Shown here piece after piece: positions 16,607-25,946 of a DNA stretch of 49,549 nt. Where the stretch lies: NCBI GenBank assembly GCA_029210205.1, contig JARGOD010000030.1:1-49549 (forward strand), read 5' to 3'. Under the pieces are notes generated by a model that was given only the letters and a program-made list of their open reading frames with translations, was not told the DNA's origin and ran no database searches. The translations under genes and the position numbers were made by a program. Origin of the DNA: Verrucomicrobiales bacterium. GTDB taxonomy: Bacteria > Verrucomicrobiota > Verrucomicrobiia > Verrucomicrobiales > DEV007. Each line of letters opens with the position of its first letter. The stretch's first letter is position 1.

Positions 16607-17644
16607 ATGAATGTTCCTGAGAATGAAAACCCCGATGTTGCCAATGATCGCTTTCGAGCGGTCGTGGAGTCGGCGCCCAACGGAATTGTAGTCGTTTCTC
16701 AGGTCGGGTTAATCACAATGGTTAATCAGCGTGCTGAAGAAATGTTCGGGTATTCTCGTGATGAATTCATGGAAATGTCAGTCGATCAATTGGTGCCGAA
16801 TCGTTTTCGTGGCGCACACCCTTCAAGGCGGGAGGGTTTTCATTCTCACCCCAAAAAGAGAGCAATGGGAGCTGGGCGCGATCTCTATGCGGTACGGAAA
16901 GATGGGGGCGAGTTCCCGGTCGAAATTGCCCTGACACCTCTCCCTGAGGGTGATGAGAACCATGTGCTTGCATCAATTGTCGACATCACGCAGCGAAAAA
17001 GGCTGGAGGTTGAAATTGTCCGAATCAGCGAGAACGAGCAACGCAGGATTGGTCAGGATTTGCATGACGACCTGTGTTCACAGCTTTCCGGAATCGGGTG
17101 TTTGACCAAAGTTATTGAGCAAAAGCTGGCCAGTGAGAATCCTGAAGAGGCAGCATTAGTGAAGAAGGTGACTGAAATGGTTGGCCAGGCAGGAATCCGC
17201 GCCAGGGAGATTGCAAAAGGATTGGTCCCTACGGTTCTTGAGACGAAAGGGCTCTCACGAGCGATTGTCGATCTAGTATCCCGCCAACAGGACCTGTATG
17301 GGATAAAATGTGAAGTGAAACTGAAAGTGAGTAGCCGTCTTGATGAACAGTTGCCGTCACACGTTGCCGTACAGCTTTATCGCATCACTCAGGAAGCTGT
17401 CGCTAATGCAATAAAGCACAGTGATTGCGATTCCATTCTGGTCGAGTTAAAGCTGATTGAGGGCAGTCTTGAGTTATCGATTCGAGACGATGGAAAGGGA
17501 ATGCAGCCAAACGACGAATCTGAAGGCATGGGATTTTTCACGATGAAGCGAAGGGCCGAGGTTGTCGGAGCGGCTCTTGCGGTTTCAGCCGCGATCAGTG
17601 ATGGAACCGAAATCAAGTGTAGTCTGCCATTTGCTTTGATATGA
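16607..17644 (+). CDS. PAS-domain sensor histidine kinase (HisKA_3 type), soluble
   Basis: A 345-residue kinase without membrane helices. A PAS domain (about residues 15-128) has FRAVVESAPNGIVVVS, AEEMFGYSRDE and the PAC-type DITQRKRLE. The HisKA_3 dimerisation helix contains His153 in IGQDLHDDLCSQL. The HATPase domain has TQEAVANAIKH, RDDGKGM and GMGFFTMKRRA. It probably senses an internal signal, such as redox or a small ligand; no haem or flavin residues are obvious. The stop overlaps the start of the next gene (ATGA), pairing it with that regulator. Confidence 0.92.
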   Translation: MNVPENENPDVANDRFRAVVESAPNGIVVVSQVGLITMVNQRAEEMFGYSRDEFMEMSVDQLVPNRFRGAHPSRREGFHSHPKKRAMGAGRDLYAVRKDGGEFPVEIALTPLPEGDENHVLASIVDITQRKRLEVEIVRISENEQRRIGQDLHDDLCSQLSGIGCLTKVIEQKLASENPEEAALVKKVTEMVGQAGIRAREIAKGLVPTVLETKGLSRAIVDLVSRQQDLYGIKCEVKLKVSSRLDEQLPSHVAVQLYRITQEAVANAIKHSDCDSILVELKLIEGSLELSIRDDGKGMQPNDESEGMGFFTMKRRAEVVGAALAVSAAISDGTEIKCSLPFALI

Positions 17645-18294
17645 GTTCTACTGCGGTATCGAGAGTTTTTATTGTGGATGATCATCCGATCATGCGCCTT
17701 GGCCTTTCTCAGTTGATCCAATCGATCAACGGGGTTGAAGTCGCCGGTGAAGCCGGTTCCGCGATGGAGGCGTTGCATCTTCTCGATCAGACCGATGAGG
17801 TGGATCTTGCGATTGTTGATGTTTCCCTTCCTGACCGGAGTGGTCTGGAGTTGATCAAGGATTTGCGGGTGAGACACGAAGACATCAAATGCCTCGTCAT
17901 TTCATCACACGACGAAGAGGTCTACGCTGAGCGGGTCCTGCGGGCCGGTGGTCGCGGCTACATGATGAAAGACCGCGCACCTGATCTCCTCGAGACCGCA
18001 GTAAAACAAGTTCTGAGTGGAGGTGTTTTCCTGAGTGCGGAAATGACGGCTCGTATGATGGAGGTCATCGCGGGCGGTGGCAGCAGTGTTTCGGTTTCAT
18101 CTCTCAGTGATCGTGAACTTGAAGTCTATCGGGCGATTGGAGAAGGGCGGAGTTCGCGCGAGATTGCGGGAATCATGGGCATCAGTATCAGGACAGTCGA
18201 TGCTCATCGGACTCACATTAAGGAAAAACTGAGTCTTCGCGATGCAGCAGAGTTGACCCATTCGGCAATCCGCTGGGTGGAGTCTCAGTCCTGA
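17641..18294 (+). CDS. NarL/FixJ-type response regulator
   Basis: A 217-residue regulator. The receiver domain has FIVDDHPIMRLG, phosphoacceptor Asp60 in LAIVDVSLPDRSG and Lys in YMMKDRAPD. The LuxR helix-turn-helix contains LSDRELEVYRAIGEGRSSREI and TVDAHRTHIKEKL. It is coupled by a 4-base overlap to the PAS kinase, its likely cognate sensor. The targets are not known; the universal stress gene upstream and the PocR-AraC gene downstream are candidates. Confidence 0.93.
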   Translation: MSSTAVSRVFIVDDHPIMRLGLSQLIQSINGVEVAGEAGSAMEALHLLDQTDEVDLAIVDVSLPDRSGLELIKDLRVRHEDIKCLVISSHDEEVYAERVLRAGGRGYMMKDRAPDLLETAVKQVLSGGVFLSAEMTARMMEVIAGGGSSVSVSSLSDRELEVYRAIGEGRSSREIAGIMGISIRTVDAHRTHIKEKLSLRDAAELTHSAIRWVESQS

Positions 18295-18410
18295 GATCGT
18301 ACGCAAATCCCCTAGTGGATCTGCTGGTATTCGCTATTTACGATTCGGATTTATCCCCAATTTCACGGTTGGTCATATTCTCCTACTCTCTATGCATCGA
18401 TTAACCCCTG

Positions 18411-19352
18411 ATGCTCATGAACGTAGAAGAAACCAAGACCCTGGCCGACGAACGTATTTTTGCGAAACTGAATGAATCTCCGTTTTTTCAGACCTACCGG
18501 AAAGCTTTTACAGATGCAACGGGGATGAGCCTTTCGATCGTTCCCGCGGACGATGATGTAAATATTGGTCATGAAGCAGGCGCCTGTTCCCACCAGAGCG
18601 ACTTTTGCAAAAAGTTGAATTCAGGGGACGGCGGCTGCGGAAAGTGTCAGCATGCTCAGCGCGTCCTCAAGCGGGAAGCTACTAATAAAACCGGAACGCG
18701 GACCTGTTTTGCCGGGATGAGAGAATCGCTCATTCCGATTCGCTCGGGAGAACGAACGTTCGCCTACCTTAGCACAGGCGAAGTGTTTACGGCAGCGCCC
18801 GGTGAAGTTCCGGAGGCACTTGAGGAGTGCTTTGATGATCTAAGTCTTTCCGCGAAAGACAGAAAGACCTTCGAAAAGTCATGGCGCTCGGAGCGAGTTA
18901 TGACGAAGGAGCAATACGAAGGAACGATCACACTTCTCGCCGCTTTTGCCCTTCAGGTATCCGATTTGCTCAACCGTCTTCTCATCGAAGAGAGTAACGC
19001 CGAACCCGAAGTGGTCATGAAAGCGAAGCGTTACGTGAATGCTCACATTGAGGACAAAATCTCACTCGAGAGTGTCGCCAAGCATGTCGGTGTGAGCCCT
19101 TATTATTTCTGCAAAGTCTTTAAGCAATCGGCAGGGATGACGCTGACTGAGTTTGTGAATCGTCGTCGCATCGAATGGGCGAAGCGCCGCCTCCTCAACC
19201 CGCAGGCACGCGTCACTGAAGTCGCTTTCGACGTCGGTTTTCAATCAATCTCCCAGTTCAATCGCAGCTTCCTCAAGTATGTCGGGCAGTCACCGACCCG
19301 CTATCGCGATCACCAGGGGAGGACGAGGCTTTCGAGTGTGTCGGCGGCATGA
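18411..19352 (+). CDS. AraC-family regulator with N-terminal PocR ligand-binding domain
   Basis: A 313-residue protein. Residues about 15-185 form a PocR-type sensory domain: PFFQTYRKAFTDATGM, then Cys-rich GACSHQSDFCKKL and GGCGKCQHAQ, followed by FAGMRESLIPIR and YLSTGEVF. PocR domains bind small hydrocarbon or propanediol-type metabolites and may involve the cysteines. The C-terminal AraC-type DNA-binding domain (about 205-305) has SLESVAKHVGVSPYYFCKVF and VAFDVGFQSISQFNRSF. It lies 116 bases after the response regulator. An ATG at 18417 is an alternative start. The metabolite is unknown; no neighbouring gene suggests it. Confidence 0.9.
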   Translation: MLMNVEETKTLADERIFAKLNESPFFQTYRKAFTDATGMSLSIVPADDDVNIGHEAGACSHQSDFCKKLNSGDGGCGKCQHAQRVLKREATNKTGTRTCFAGMRESLIPIRSGERTFAYLSTGEVFTAAPGEVPEALEECFDDLSLSAKDRKTFEKSWRSERVMTKEQYEGTITLLAAFALQVSDLLNRLLIEESNAEPEVVMKAKRYVNAHIEDKISLESVAKHVGVSPYYFCKVFKQSAGMTLTEFVNRRRIEWAKRRLLNPQARVTEVAFDVGFQSISQFNRSFLKYVGQSPTRYRDHQGRTRLSSVSAA

Positions 19353-19407
19353 AACTTCATGGCTGATTTTTTCACCGATCCTGAAACCAATCGCTTCCGA
19401 ACTGAGA

Positions 19408-19803
19408 ATGAAGGTAGAAAAGAGATTTCGCCCGCCTCACAAGACCACAATTGCCGTTGAGGTAAGTGCATCCCACATCGAATCCATGTATGATCGATTT
19501 GATTCAGGAATGGCGAATCATTCCACGCAAAACGCGATCATCCTCGCGTTGAGGGAAATTCTCGGATCGACTCTTTCGCTCCGCAGTATGAAGTTGAGTC
19601 GAGATGAGTGGGGGATTCGTATCGAGGATCAAGTTCTACCACTTCCTCATGAGGCCAACCAGTGGATGCAGCTCCTCGCTGATGGATTTCTCGTTTCTCC
19701 GCTGCGGTTTGAACTCGAGCTTTCCCCGTCCGGGAACTTTCCACCCGGGCCAGTGTTTCCATCGCGGCGTGACGGGCTGTTGAGCACCTCTGAAGTTGCC
19801 TGA
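19408..19803 (+). CDS. Hypothetical protein, 131 residues
   Basis: The frame is open well upstream into the AraC gene, but ATG 19408 (MKVEKRFRPPHKTTIAVEVS) is the first start after that gene. The product has no signal peptide or membrane helix. It contains an amphipathic segment STQNAIILALREILGSTLS and a Trp-rich middle, and ends in a Pro/Gly-rich tail. No family was recognised. It is convergent with the small cytochrome gene, 29 bases away. Confidence 0.45.
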   Translation: MKVEKRFRPPHKTTIAVEVSASHIESMYDRFDSGMANHSTQNAIILALREILGSTLSLRSMKLSRDEWGIRIEDQVLPLPHEANQWMQLLADGFLVSPLRFELELSPSGNFPPGPVFPSRRDGLLSTSEVA

Positions 19804-19832
19804 TTCCGCGGAGCGATTTGAAGCTTCCGGCC

Positions 19833-20261
19833 CTACTCCGTTGCGCGGAAGAGGGGACGAATTCTGCCGCCGGGTCCTTTGGGCCATTCGGCACCCTCTT
19901 GGATCCAACGGCTCAGAAGTTCGATTTCTTCTTCGGTCGGGCGAGGGCCGACCATCGGCATTGCCTTTTCATGACCGTGCGGAGATTTCAGCGCAATGAT
20001 GAGAAGGCTCTTTTCTGGTTTGCCGGGGACAATGACATCCTGACCGGATTTCAAAGTGACGAATGCGCGTTTTGCGGACTCGAAGCTGAACAAGTCGGGC
20101 AGCGTTTTTCGGTTGTGGCAGTGAACGCACTTCTCAATGAGGACCGGCTTGATCTCATCCTGAAATGAAACCGGCTTTTTGGCAGTTTCCTCTCCAGTGG
20201 CGGAGTGGCTGATGCCAAGAACGAGGAGAAGACAAAGAAACCTTGGCAGTGCACTTTTCAT
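19833..20261 (-). CDS. Small exported cytochrome c, PSCyt1-type
   Basis: A 142-residue protein with a signal peptide (about residues 1-22). CVHCH at 45-49 within FQDEIKPVLIEKCVHCH is the haem c site of the planctomycete-type cytochrome domain. Later come VIVPGKPEKSLLI, the AMPMVGPRPTEEEI stretch carrying the probable axial Met, and LLSRWIQEGAEWP. These are the same elements found fused to DUF1549/DUF1553 in the large protein at 8105-11803, but here the domain stands alone. It is the last gene of a probable minus-strand operon (gap of 18 bases). Confidence 0.85.
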   Translation of the reverse strand: MKSALPRFLCLLLVLGISHSATGEETAKKPVSFQDEIKPVLIEKCVHCHNRKTLPDLFSFESAKRAFVTLKSGQDVIVPGKPEKSLLIIALKSPHGHEKAMPMVGPRPTEEEIELLSRWIQEGAEWPKGPGGRIRPLFRATE

Positions 20262-20279
20262 CGGGGTTGTTCGGTAGAA

Positions 20280-21050
20280 CTATGAGCGCGAACGAGTAAG
20301 CGTGAGAGGCTCGGGAAATACTTTCAATTGATTCATTGAAATTTCTTTTTCATTTGCCCACTCGATGAGCGAATCCCCGATGATCCTGACGATCACATCA
20401 GAAGAGAGATTGTCGGTGTTCAGGAGGAGATGATAAGATCCAGTGTCGTCGATGCCGGCTCCGGTATAGCGCTTTACGAAATTGCCACGGGAGCGATCCG
20501 TTTTTTTGACGAGCTTTTCGGCTTCGTCCTGAGTGATTTGAAACCGCTCACGAACACAGGCAATCCGTTTCAACTCTGAACCGATGAGCCGGACATGAAA
20601 AGTGTTGGGTAGATCCGAGGTCACAAAATTTCCGGCGCGTCCGACGACAAGTGCATTGCCCATGCGACAAAGCGTCCGGATCGTTGCGGCTGAGTAGTTG
20701 AAGAGCGTCCACTTTGATGGCTGAAGCTTGAGCGCTTCATCCAGAGTTTCCAGAATCGGGAATTTCGCTTCCTCAGCCATATAGGGCTCCATCGAGTTGG
20801 GCAATTTGTGGTCCTCAATGATTTTTCCGATCAAGGATTGGTCAAAGCCGGCCCATCCATGGACAGCAGACTCATCAACTTCATCGAGATACTCGACGAG
20901 GGATCGCTCGATGCGGCTTGTTCCGGTTCCACACTGCCGGGAAATTGTCAGAGAGGGACGAAACTGAAAATCACTCCCTTGAAATTCCTCCGCCAATCGG
21001 CTGCGAAGAAATTTCTCCATTCGTTGTAAATGAAAATCTCGTTGAGTCAT
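20280..21050 (-). CDS. Cytidylate-kinase-like family protein (P-loop, AAA_26 type)
   Basis: A 256-residue protein from ATG 21050 (MTQRDFHLQRMEKFL). A GTG at 21152, directly after the previous stop codon, would add 34 residues that look unlike the family. ISRQCGTGTSRIERSL is the glycine-rich phosphate-binding loop of cytidylate-kinase-like proteins. Other landmarks are GRAGNFVTSDLPNTFHVRLIG and KKTDRSRGNFVKRYTG. These proteins occur in many bacteria without a proven substrate and are distinct from the housekeeping Cmk. It sits between a hydrolase and a cytochrome gene on the same strand, which gives no clear functional hint. Confidence 0.75.
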   Translation of the reverse strand: MTQRDFHLQRMEKFLRSRLAEEFQGSDFQFRPSLTISRQCGTGTSRIERSLVEYLDEVDESAVHGWAGFDQSLIGKIIEDHKLPNSMEPYMAEEAKFPILETLDEALKLQPSKWTLFNYSAATIRTLCRMGNALVVGRAGNFVTSDLPNTFHVRLIGSELKRIACVRERFQITQDEAEKLVKKTDRSRGNFVKRYTGAGIDDTGSYHLLLNTDNLSSDVIVRIIGDSLIEWANEKEISMNQLKVFPEPLTLTRSRS

Positions 21051-21152
21051 GACACCAGAAGAGGGTAGACGGACCCTATCGTAGGTCATGCGCCGAGTCA
21101 TGCTCCGCACTGGTTGCCAATCGAAACGCATGAATTGGGTGGACAGAAACAC

Positions 21153-23495
21153 TCAGTCCGGCATCGGCCAATCAAGATGATTATGCAGAAACTCGAAGGA
21201 GCTTTTACCATTGATGGAGTGGCCCCCCGAAAAAAATTCAATTCCAGTGCGGTCTTTCATTCCAAAAGAAGAATAGAGACGACGGACGCGAGCATATTCA
21301 AAGGCAACATACTCATCTTCAGAGACCCGGTCGTAGTGCCCGCGTTCGACAAAAAAGGGTCGGGGAAAAATGAGGCCGGCGATTTCACCATAGTCAAAGG
21401 TATTGCCCATGTTCCAGTAGGGCATTTCCCACTCGATCGTTTTCATATAGCCCTTCGGAAAATCAGGATCAGAGACTTTGCGGGTCCAGTTGTTAAAGTC
21501 ACCCGAACAGATAGAGAGACAGTAGTCATCAAAGAGAGCGGGGAGGCGCATCGCAGACTCGCCGCCATAGCTCAGTCCATAGAACGCGATCCTTTTCGGA
21601 TCGACTTGGGGAACGGTTTTCAGCCAGTTTAAATTTTGTTTGTGCGATGCAGCGATGAATGAGAACAGGGTAGCGCCGATCTGGTTGGCTTTCCGATCAA
21701 GCCATCGATACTCATCTTCGCCACGATAGAGATTGAAGGGGGAAAAGGTAATGAATCCACGTTCCGCAAGTCGTGCTGCGAAGTCGTTGTAGGCTGGCTT
21801 GCCGGCGTCGATAAGATCGCGCGGAAGTCCGTTGCGTCCATGTTGACAGACAACAACAGGGCGCCGTTCGCCTCCTTTGATGTTGTTTGGGAGGATCAAA
21901 GTGCCCCACGAATGGAATCCCGGATATACCTCAAGCACCAAGTCCCAGGCTGACCACTTCTCCGTTTCTTTCACAAGGCGGGAACGTGGTGAAGGAGGGA
22001 TAAGCTCATCATCAAATTTCCCAATGAGGTTTTCCTGAAATAGTTTTCGGAATCCGGCCGAAGCTTCGATGAAGTTGAGCGGTGAGAGGAAGTTATGCTC
22101 TCGTTCGACCGACCATTTTCCCGGCTGAAGTTCGGGCTCAGCCTTGTGGAAATAAAACTCTCTTCGTGTCTCGAGGGACTGATCCACAAGTTGCTGAACG
22201 TGGTTTTGCATCCCGTTTAGAATTCGCATTTCGCGAGCCGCCGAATCAAAGCCGATTCGTGAATCAATGAGGAGTGCGACGGGAGGAATACGGCTGATCT
22301 CCCGCTCAATCCCGATGGTTTGCAAGAATGCTGCGACGGCAGGGTAGTCTGCGCGGGCTGCTTTCTTCGCTTCGTGAAGCAGAAAGCCCGGAGGGATACT
22401 CAAAGATCCGAGGACATTGCTGATGCGATCAAACTCAAGTTCGACTGATTCGAATGAGGGTGTTTCCAATTTCCCTTTCGGGGTGTCAGAAGTCGGAAAT
22501 TCTGTGTGCTCGATGAGGAGCGGCCGGGGGAAAACCATGGCAGCGACCTCAGCGTCTCCGAAGTCCGGGAGAAGACCGAAAAGATTCCGGTCGATTGGCT
22601 CTGACCAGGCTTTTTGTCTGGGGGAAAAGGCTCCAGTGACGAAGCTATGATCAATGCGGTCATCGATCGCCGTAGCATAGAGTGCGACCCTTCCCCCTTC
22701 GCCGAAGCCTGCGACAGTGATTGTATCGGCGAGGCTCTCTGCGCGGAGCCAGTCCACGGCAGCGAGGGTTGCCTGAATTTCATATCCGAGAGGGTGTCGG
22801 CCCATTTGAAAAGCCTGACGATAAATCCATTCACGGTTGGTCTGATCGCTCTTGATGACGGCTTCATCTTCTCCATTCTCGCCGTGAAAGGGACTGCGCG
22901 AAAGGGTGGTCGGGATGACGAGGCGAAATCCGGCCGAAGCGAAGCGAAGGGCCATCTGTTGCCTGCCTTTCAGGGTTGCGTTAAGACCTATAATGTCTTC
23001 CGGGGTTTCACCCGCGTCGGGAATGAGAATCATCGCCGGAGGAGCCCCTGGCATCGTGGCAGTTCCGGTGGGAGTGACGTAGAGCCCTTCGGCCATGAAT
23101 CCGGGAAGGACAGTCCAGCGGATTTGATGAACGGCGAAGCCCGGTCCTTCGGCAACGAGGGAGCCAAGCGGGATGCCGTCGAGCGTGACGGTCGAATTGT
23201 CGACGAATTCCGCGGTGACGGAAGGGCGCTCATCAACAACCCCGAGAGCAAATTTCAGTTGCTCTCGTTTCTGTTGGAGGAATGTCCCCCTGGTTTGTGC
23301 ATCTAAGGGAAGCCGGACCGTCGTTTTCGCGGCGGCACTGATTTTCTGTTCCACAAAAGCGTGGGCTTCCTGCATGAGGCGGTCAGAGAAATCTTCATTT
23401 TCCCATGCAAGTGGTTGCGTTCCCTCGAGGGGGGCGGCGCAGACGTTGAGGCTATTCAGTGCCAGTAAAGAGATTACGGACGCAAACCGGATCAT
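21153..23495 (-). CDS. Exported protein with two alpha/beta-hydrolase domains (acetyl-xylan-esterase-like)
   Basis: A 780-residue protein with a signal peptide (about residues 1-20). Two hydrolase-like domains follow each other. In the first, the elbow reads GFGEGG (263-268), with Gly265 where the nucleophilic Ser should be, and no catalytic His is evident; it ends MVFPRPLLIEH. In the second, GLSYGG places the nucleophile at Ser642, and GLIFPRPFFVERGHYD and FSGGHSINGK supply the probable Asp and His. The second domain is therefore the likely catalytic one, an acyl esterase acting on polysaccharides. The start overlaps the upstream stop by 4 bases. Confidence 0.8.
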   Translation of the reverse strand: MIRFASVISLLALNSLNVCAAPLEGTQPLAWENEDFSDRLMQEAHAFVEQKISAAAKTTVRLPLDAQTRGTFLQQKREQLKFALGVVDERPSVTAEFVDNSTVTLDGIPLGSLVAEGPGFAVHQIRWTVLPGFMAEGLYVTPTGTATMPGAPPAMILIPDAGETPEDIIGLNATLKGRQQMALRFASAGFRLVIPTTLSRSPFHGENGEDEAVIKSDQTNREWIYRQAFQMGRHPLGYEIQATLAAVDWLRAESLADTITVAGFGEGGRVALYATAIDDRIDHSFVTGAFSPRQKAWSEPIDRNLFGLLPDFGDAEVAAMVFPRPLLIEHTEFPTSDTPKGKLETPSFESVELEFDRISNVLGSLSIPPGFLLHEAKKAARADYPAVAAFLQTIGIEREISRIPPVALLIDSRIGFDSAAREMRILNGMQNHVQQLVDQSLETRREFYFHKAEPELQPGKWSVEREHNFLSPLNFIEASAGFRKLFQENLIGKFDDELIPPSPRSRLVKETEKWSAWDLVLEVYPGFHSWGTLILPNNIKGGERRPVVVCQHGRNGLPRDLIDAGKPAYNDFAARLAERGFITFSPFNLYRGEDEYRWLDRKANQIGATLFSFIAASHKQNLNWLKTVPQVDPKRIAFYGLSYGGESAMRLPALFDDYCLSICSGDFNNWTRKVSDPDFPKGYMKTIEWEMPYWNMGNTFDYGEIAGLIFPRPFFVERGHYDRVSEDEYVAFEYARVRRLYSSFGMKDRTGIEFFSGGHSINGKSSFEFLHNHLDWPMPD

Positions 23496-24988
23496 GGGGT
23501 GTCCTTTGGTTTCAGAATCATGGAATTGATTTTCGTCTCCATGTCTGCGGTGGCATTGATCACGATGACGACACCGGGATCATCTTCTCCTTCGGGGAAG
23601 TGTCTTGTGATCGTGTATATGTCAGCCAAATTGATCTGTAAATTCTGCAGGGAAACATCAAGTCCTTCGGGTAGGTCGGCCGACGCAATTGCCTTCTGGA
23701 CCTCCTCGTTGATCTCTTCTTTGTAGTCGTCGAGATCAACTCGCAGCTGGCTTTCGATTCCTTTGGTGAGGATTCCCTCGAGAAGCCACGTCGCCGCCGT
23801 CGTGAGCTTGTCTTTTGTTTCCACGGTGAGCTCAACTTGAGAAAAGCCGAGCGTCTGTGCATCAAGGTCGATCACCGGACGAGCTTTGACCCAAATGTCG
23901 CCGGCAACGCCGCGGCCAAGACGACTCTTGTCCGCCTGCAGCGAAATTTTCAAATCAAGGAGTCCGCCCTGGCCGATCTTCGCCTCGAGTCCGTTAATTT
24001 CGATCTTAGTGCCGAATCCTGTGCTGATCTCAAAGGTTTCCTTCGCAAGGACTTCGTTCAGTTCGCCGACACTGACGATGACTGGTAGCTTCAGGTCTGT
24101 GGTGACAGGTCCATTAAGTGGCGTGAGATTTGGAAGGGGAGCAGCAAGCGGTTGACCGGGATCGCGATTTGTTAGGAATGTGTTAGAGCGAATCCCAATG
24201 GCCATGCTGATTTGCGTTGGATCGAGATAGCTGATGGGGGCCATGAGAAGTTCCTGAGGCGTGATGCTAATCCAAACGTTCGGATCGTCGTTTACCAGTT
24301 GGCTGATGTATCCCTGAGCCCATAGCTTTTCAACTTCGCTGCGGAGATCCAGTTCTTTGCTCAGAGCAGGCATTAGTTTTGCCGCTTCCTTCTGAACGAA
24401 TTGACTCAGCGTGCTGTTCAGCATGTTGCTGATGTCGATGCCGCCAAGTCCGCCGATCGAAAGATTCGCTTCCGAGAGGCGAAGTTGAGGCACGAATCTT
24501 GGATCGATCTGCCAATTGGGAGTGACCATCGGGGTCATGGCTCCACCGACGATGCCTCCCATTTCGACAGTGCTATTAAGAGGGAGCGTGACAATCTTTG
24601 CGTCAATGTCTCCCTGGAACCGCGCTCCACCACGAAATTGCGTGGCGAAAGCGAGATTAGATCCGGTATTCTCAAACGCGATGTCTCCGCGAACCGCTTT
24701 CCACGCATAGCGGCCTCGTTTGATGCGCTTGTGAAAGTCTTTCTGTTCGCCTCCTTCGAACTCTGCGGGGACTTTTGAGTTCGCGAGCGTGGTCATCATT
24801 TCGATGGGGATGGCGACATTTATCGCGACCAATGATGTTTCAGGTCGAGGAAGGTCGAATTCTCCGATTGGTTGTCCTGATGGAGGATCGACGAAAATCA
24901 TGCGAGGACCCAGATAGCGCGTCGCAAGTGGCAGTAAGACCATCAGGCTGAGGAGCACGGTGACGGCGATGATCAGAATTTTTTTCAT
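23492..24988 (-). CDS. DUF4403-like membrane-anchored protein
   Basis: A 498-residue protein with an N-terminal hydrophobic anchor (ILIIAVTVLLSLMVLLPLA). The body is beta-rich. WISITPQELLMAPISYLDP, followed by IGIRSNTFL, a LPNLTPLNGP stretch and LPVIVSVGELNEVL, follows the pattern of DUF4403 proteins, which look related to lipid-binding BPI/SMP-type folds. No function has been demonstrated for that family. It is probably anchored in the inner membrane facing the periplasm, and heads the minus-strand operon through 21153-23495 (4-base overlap), 20280-21050 and 19833-20261. Family assignment by eye. Confidence 0.6.
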   Translation of the reverse strand: MKKILIIAVTVLLSLMVLLPLATRYLGPRMIFVDPPSGQPIGEFDLPRPETSLVAINVAIPIEMMTTLANSKVPAEFEGGEQKDFHKRIKRGRYAWKAVRGDIAFENTGSNLAFATQFRGGARFQGDIDAKIVTLPLNSTVEMGGIVGGAMTPMVTPNWQIDPRFVPQLRLSEANLSIGGLGGIDISNMLNSTLSQFVQKEAAKLMPALSKELDLRSEVEKLWAQGYISQLVNDDPNVWISITPQELLMAPISYLDPTQISMAIGIRSNTFLTNRDPGQPLAAPLPNLTPLNGPVTTDLKLPVIVSVGELNEVLAKETFEISTGFGTKIEINGLEAKIGQGGLLDLKISLQADKSRLGRGVAGDIWVKARPVIDLDAQTLGFSQVELTVETKDKLTTAATWLLEGILTKGIESQLRVDLDDYKEEINEEVQKAIASADLPEGLDVSLQNLQINLADIYTITRHFPEGEDDPGVVIVINATADMETKINSMILKPKDTP

Positions 24989-25115
24989 GGCAAAGGGCAG
25001 TTGGATAGGCCGGTGGTAGCGGGAGAATCAAAGTAGGTTTCTCAAAGGCATAGCTCAATCAGGGATACTTGATACCGCCGTTTATTTCAAAAGGTTCCCG
25101 TGAAATGTTTGAAGC

Positions 25116-25910
25116 ATGCTATTCGAGACTGGACAGATCACATGGGGGCGTCGATCCCTTTCTGATCAAGAGAGAACTCGTCTCAGCTGGGGGAGTCTTC
25201 TCATCGAACTCAGCTCAGGAGACGGGGAAGTCTATCTGGCGTCCACGAACCTCGACGATTCAGAGTTAGGTTCCGATCTTCAAGATGCTGCGATTGACTG
25301 GACTAGCTGGGCCGTTTGTACGGGGGTGGATGAGGTTGATCTTCACCCTGGTTTCCCTGACCACAGTGTTCTTGTAAAGCCAGAGGCATTGATTTCTTTA
25401 GAGCCGGGAGAGGCTGAACGGGTTTGGGTAAATATTCCACCGACCGTGATTGTAGGGGTCAAAGATCAGATCGACCAGGTTCTCTCCGAGTTCCCTACTG
25501 TTTCTCTGGAGCAAGCCTGGTTCGGCCAACCGGGTAAAGGTGAGTTTTGTTATGAGCTGGTTTCGAAGGCTGGGAGGCACCCCGGTTTAGAAACCTCCGC
25601 GGCCGGCATTCAATGTCCGGTTACGATCATTAATCAATCTAGCGAGCCACTTAACGTGACTCGCTTCTGTCTTCGTGTCGCGGGACTCACGCTTTACGAG
25701 TCAGGAAACGGTCTTTGGGGAAACGAGACTGTGGTGAAATTTCAGGGAGGTGCGAGTGTCAGTCGCGTTGCGTTGCAGAGTGGCCCGCCGCAGGAAGCAA
25801 TCCAACCTGAGGTACTCGCGCTTCCGCGAGAGCGAGGTTCATTCAAGGTTGTCGGAAGAACGTTTCGAACCTTCAGCCGTCGAGGTAAAGGGGACCTAAG
25901 CTTCGAGTAA
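25116..25910 (+). CDS. DUF432-like protein
   Basis: A 264-residue soluble protein, no signal peptide. The middle has VWVNIPPTVIVGV and EQAWFGQPGKGEFCYEL; the second half has CPVTIINQSSEPLNVTRFCL and LWGNETVVKFQGG. The Trp-Phe-Gly-x-Pro ... Gly-x-x-Cys-Tyr signature recalls DUF432, a family often found beside MscS-type mechanosensitive channels. No channel gene lies in this window, so the usual partner is missing or distant. It is 36 bases before nadD on the same strand. Confidence 0.5.
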   Translation: MLFETGQITWGRRSLSDQERTRLSWGSLLIELSSGDGEVYLASTNLDDSELGSDLQDAAIDWTSWAVCTGVDEVDLHPGFPDHSVLVKPEALISLEPGEAERVWVNIPPTVIVGVKDQIDQVLSEFPTVSLEQAWFGQPGKGEFCYELVSKAGRHPGLETSAAGIQCPVTIINQSSEPLNVTRFCLRVAGLTLYESGNGLWGNETVVKFQGGASVSRVALQSGPPQEAIQPEVLALPRERGSFKVVGRTFRTFSRRGKGDLSFE

Positions 25911-25946
25911 CTCTTTTCAGTTCGGGAATTCGCCTTACGATAGGGG

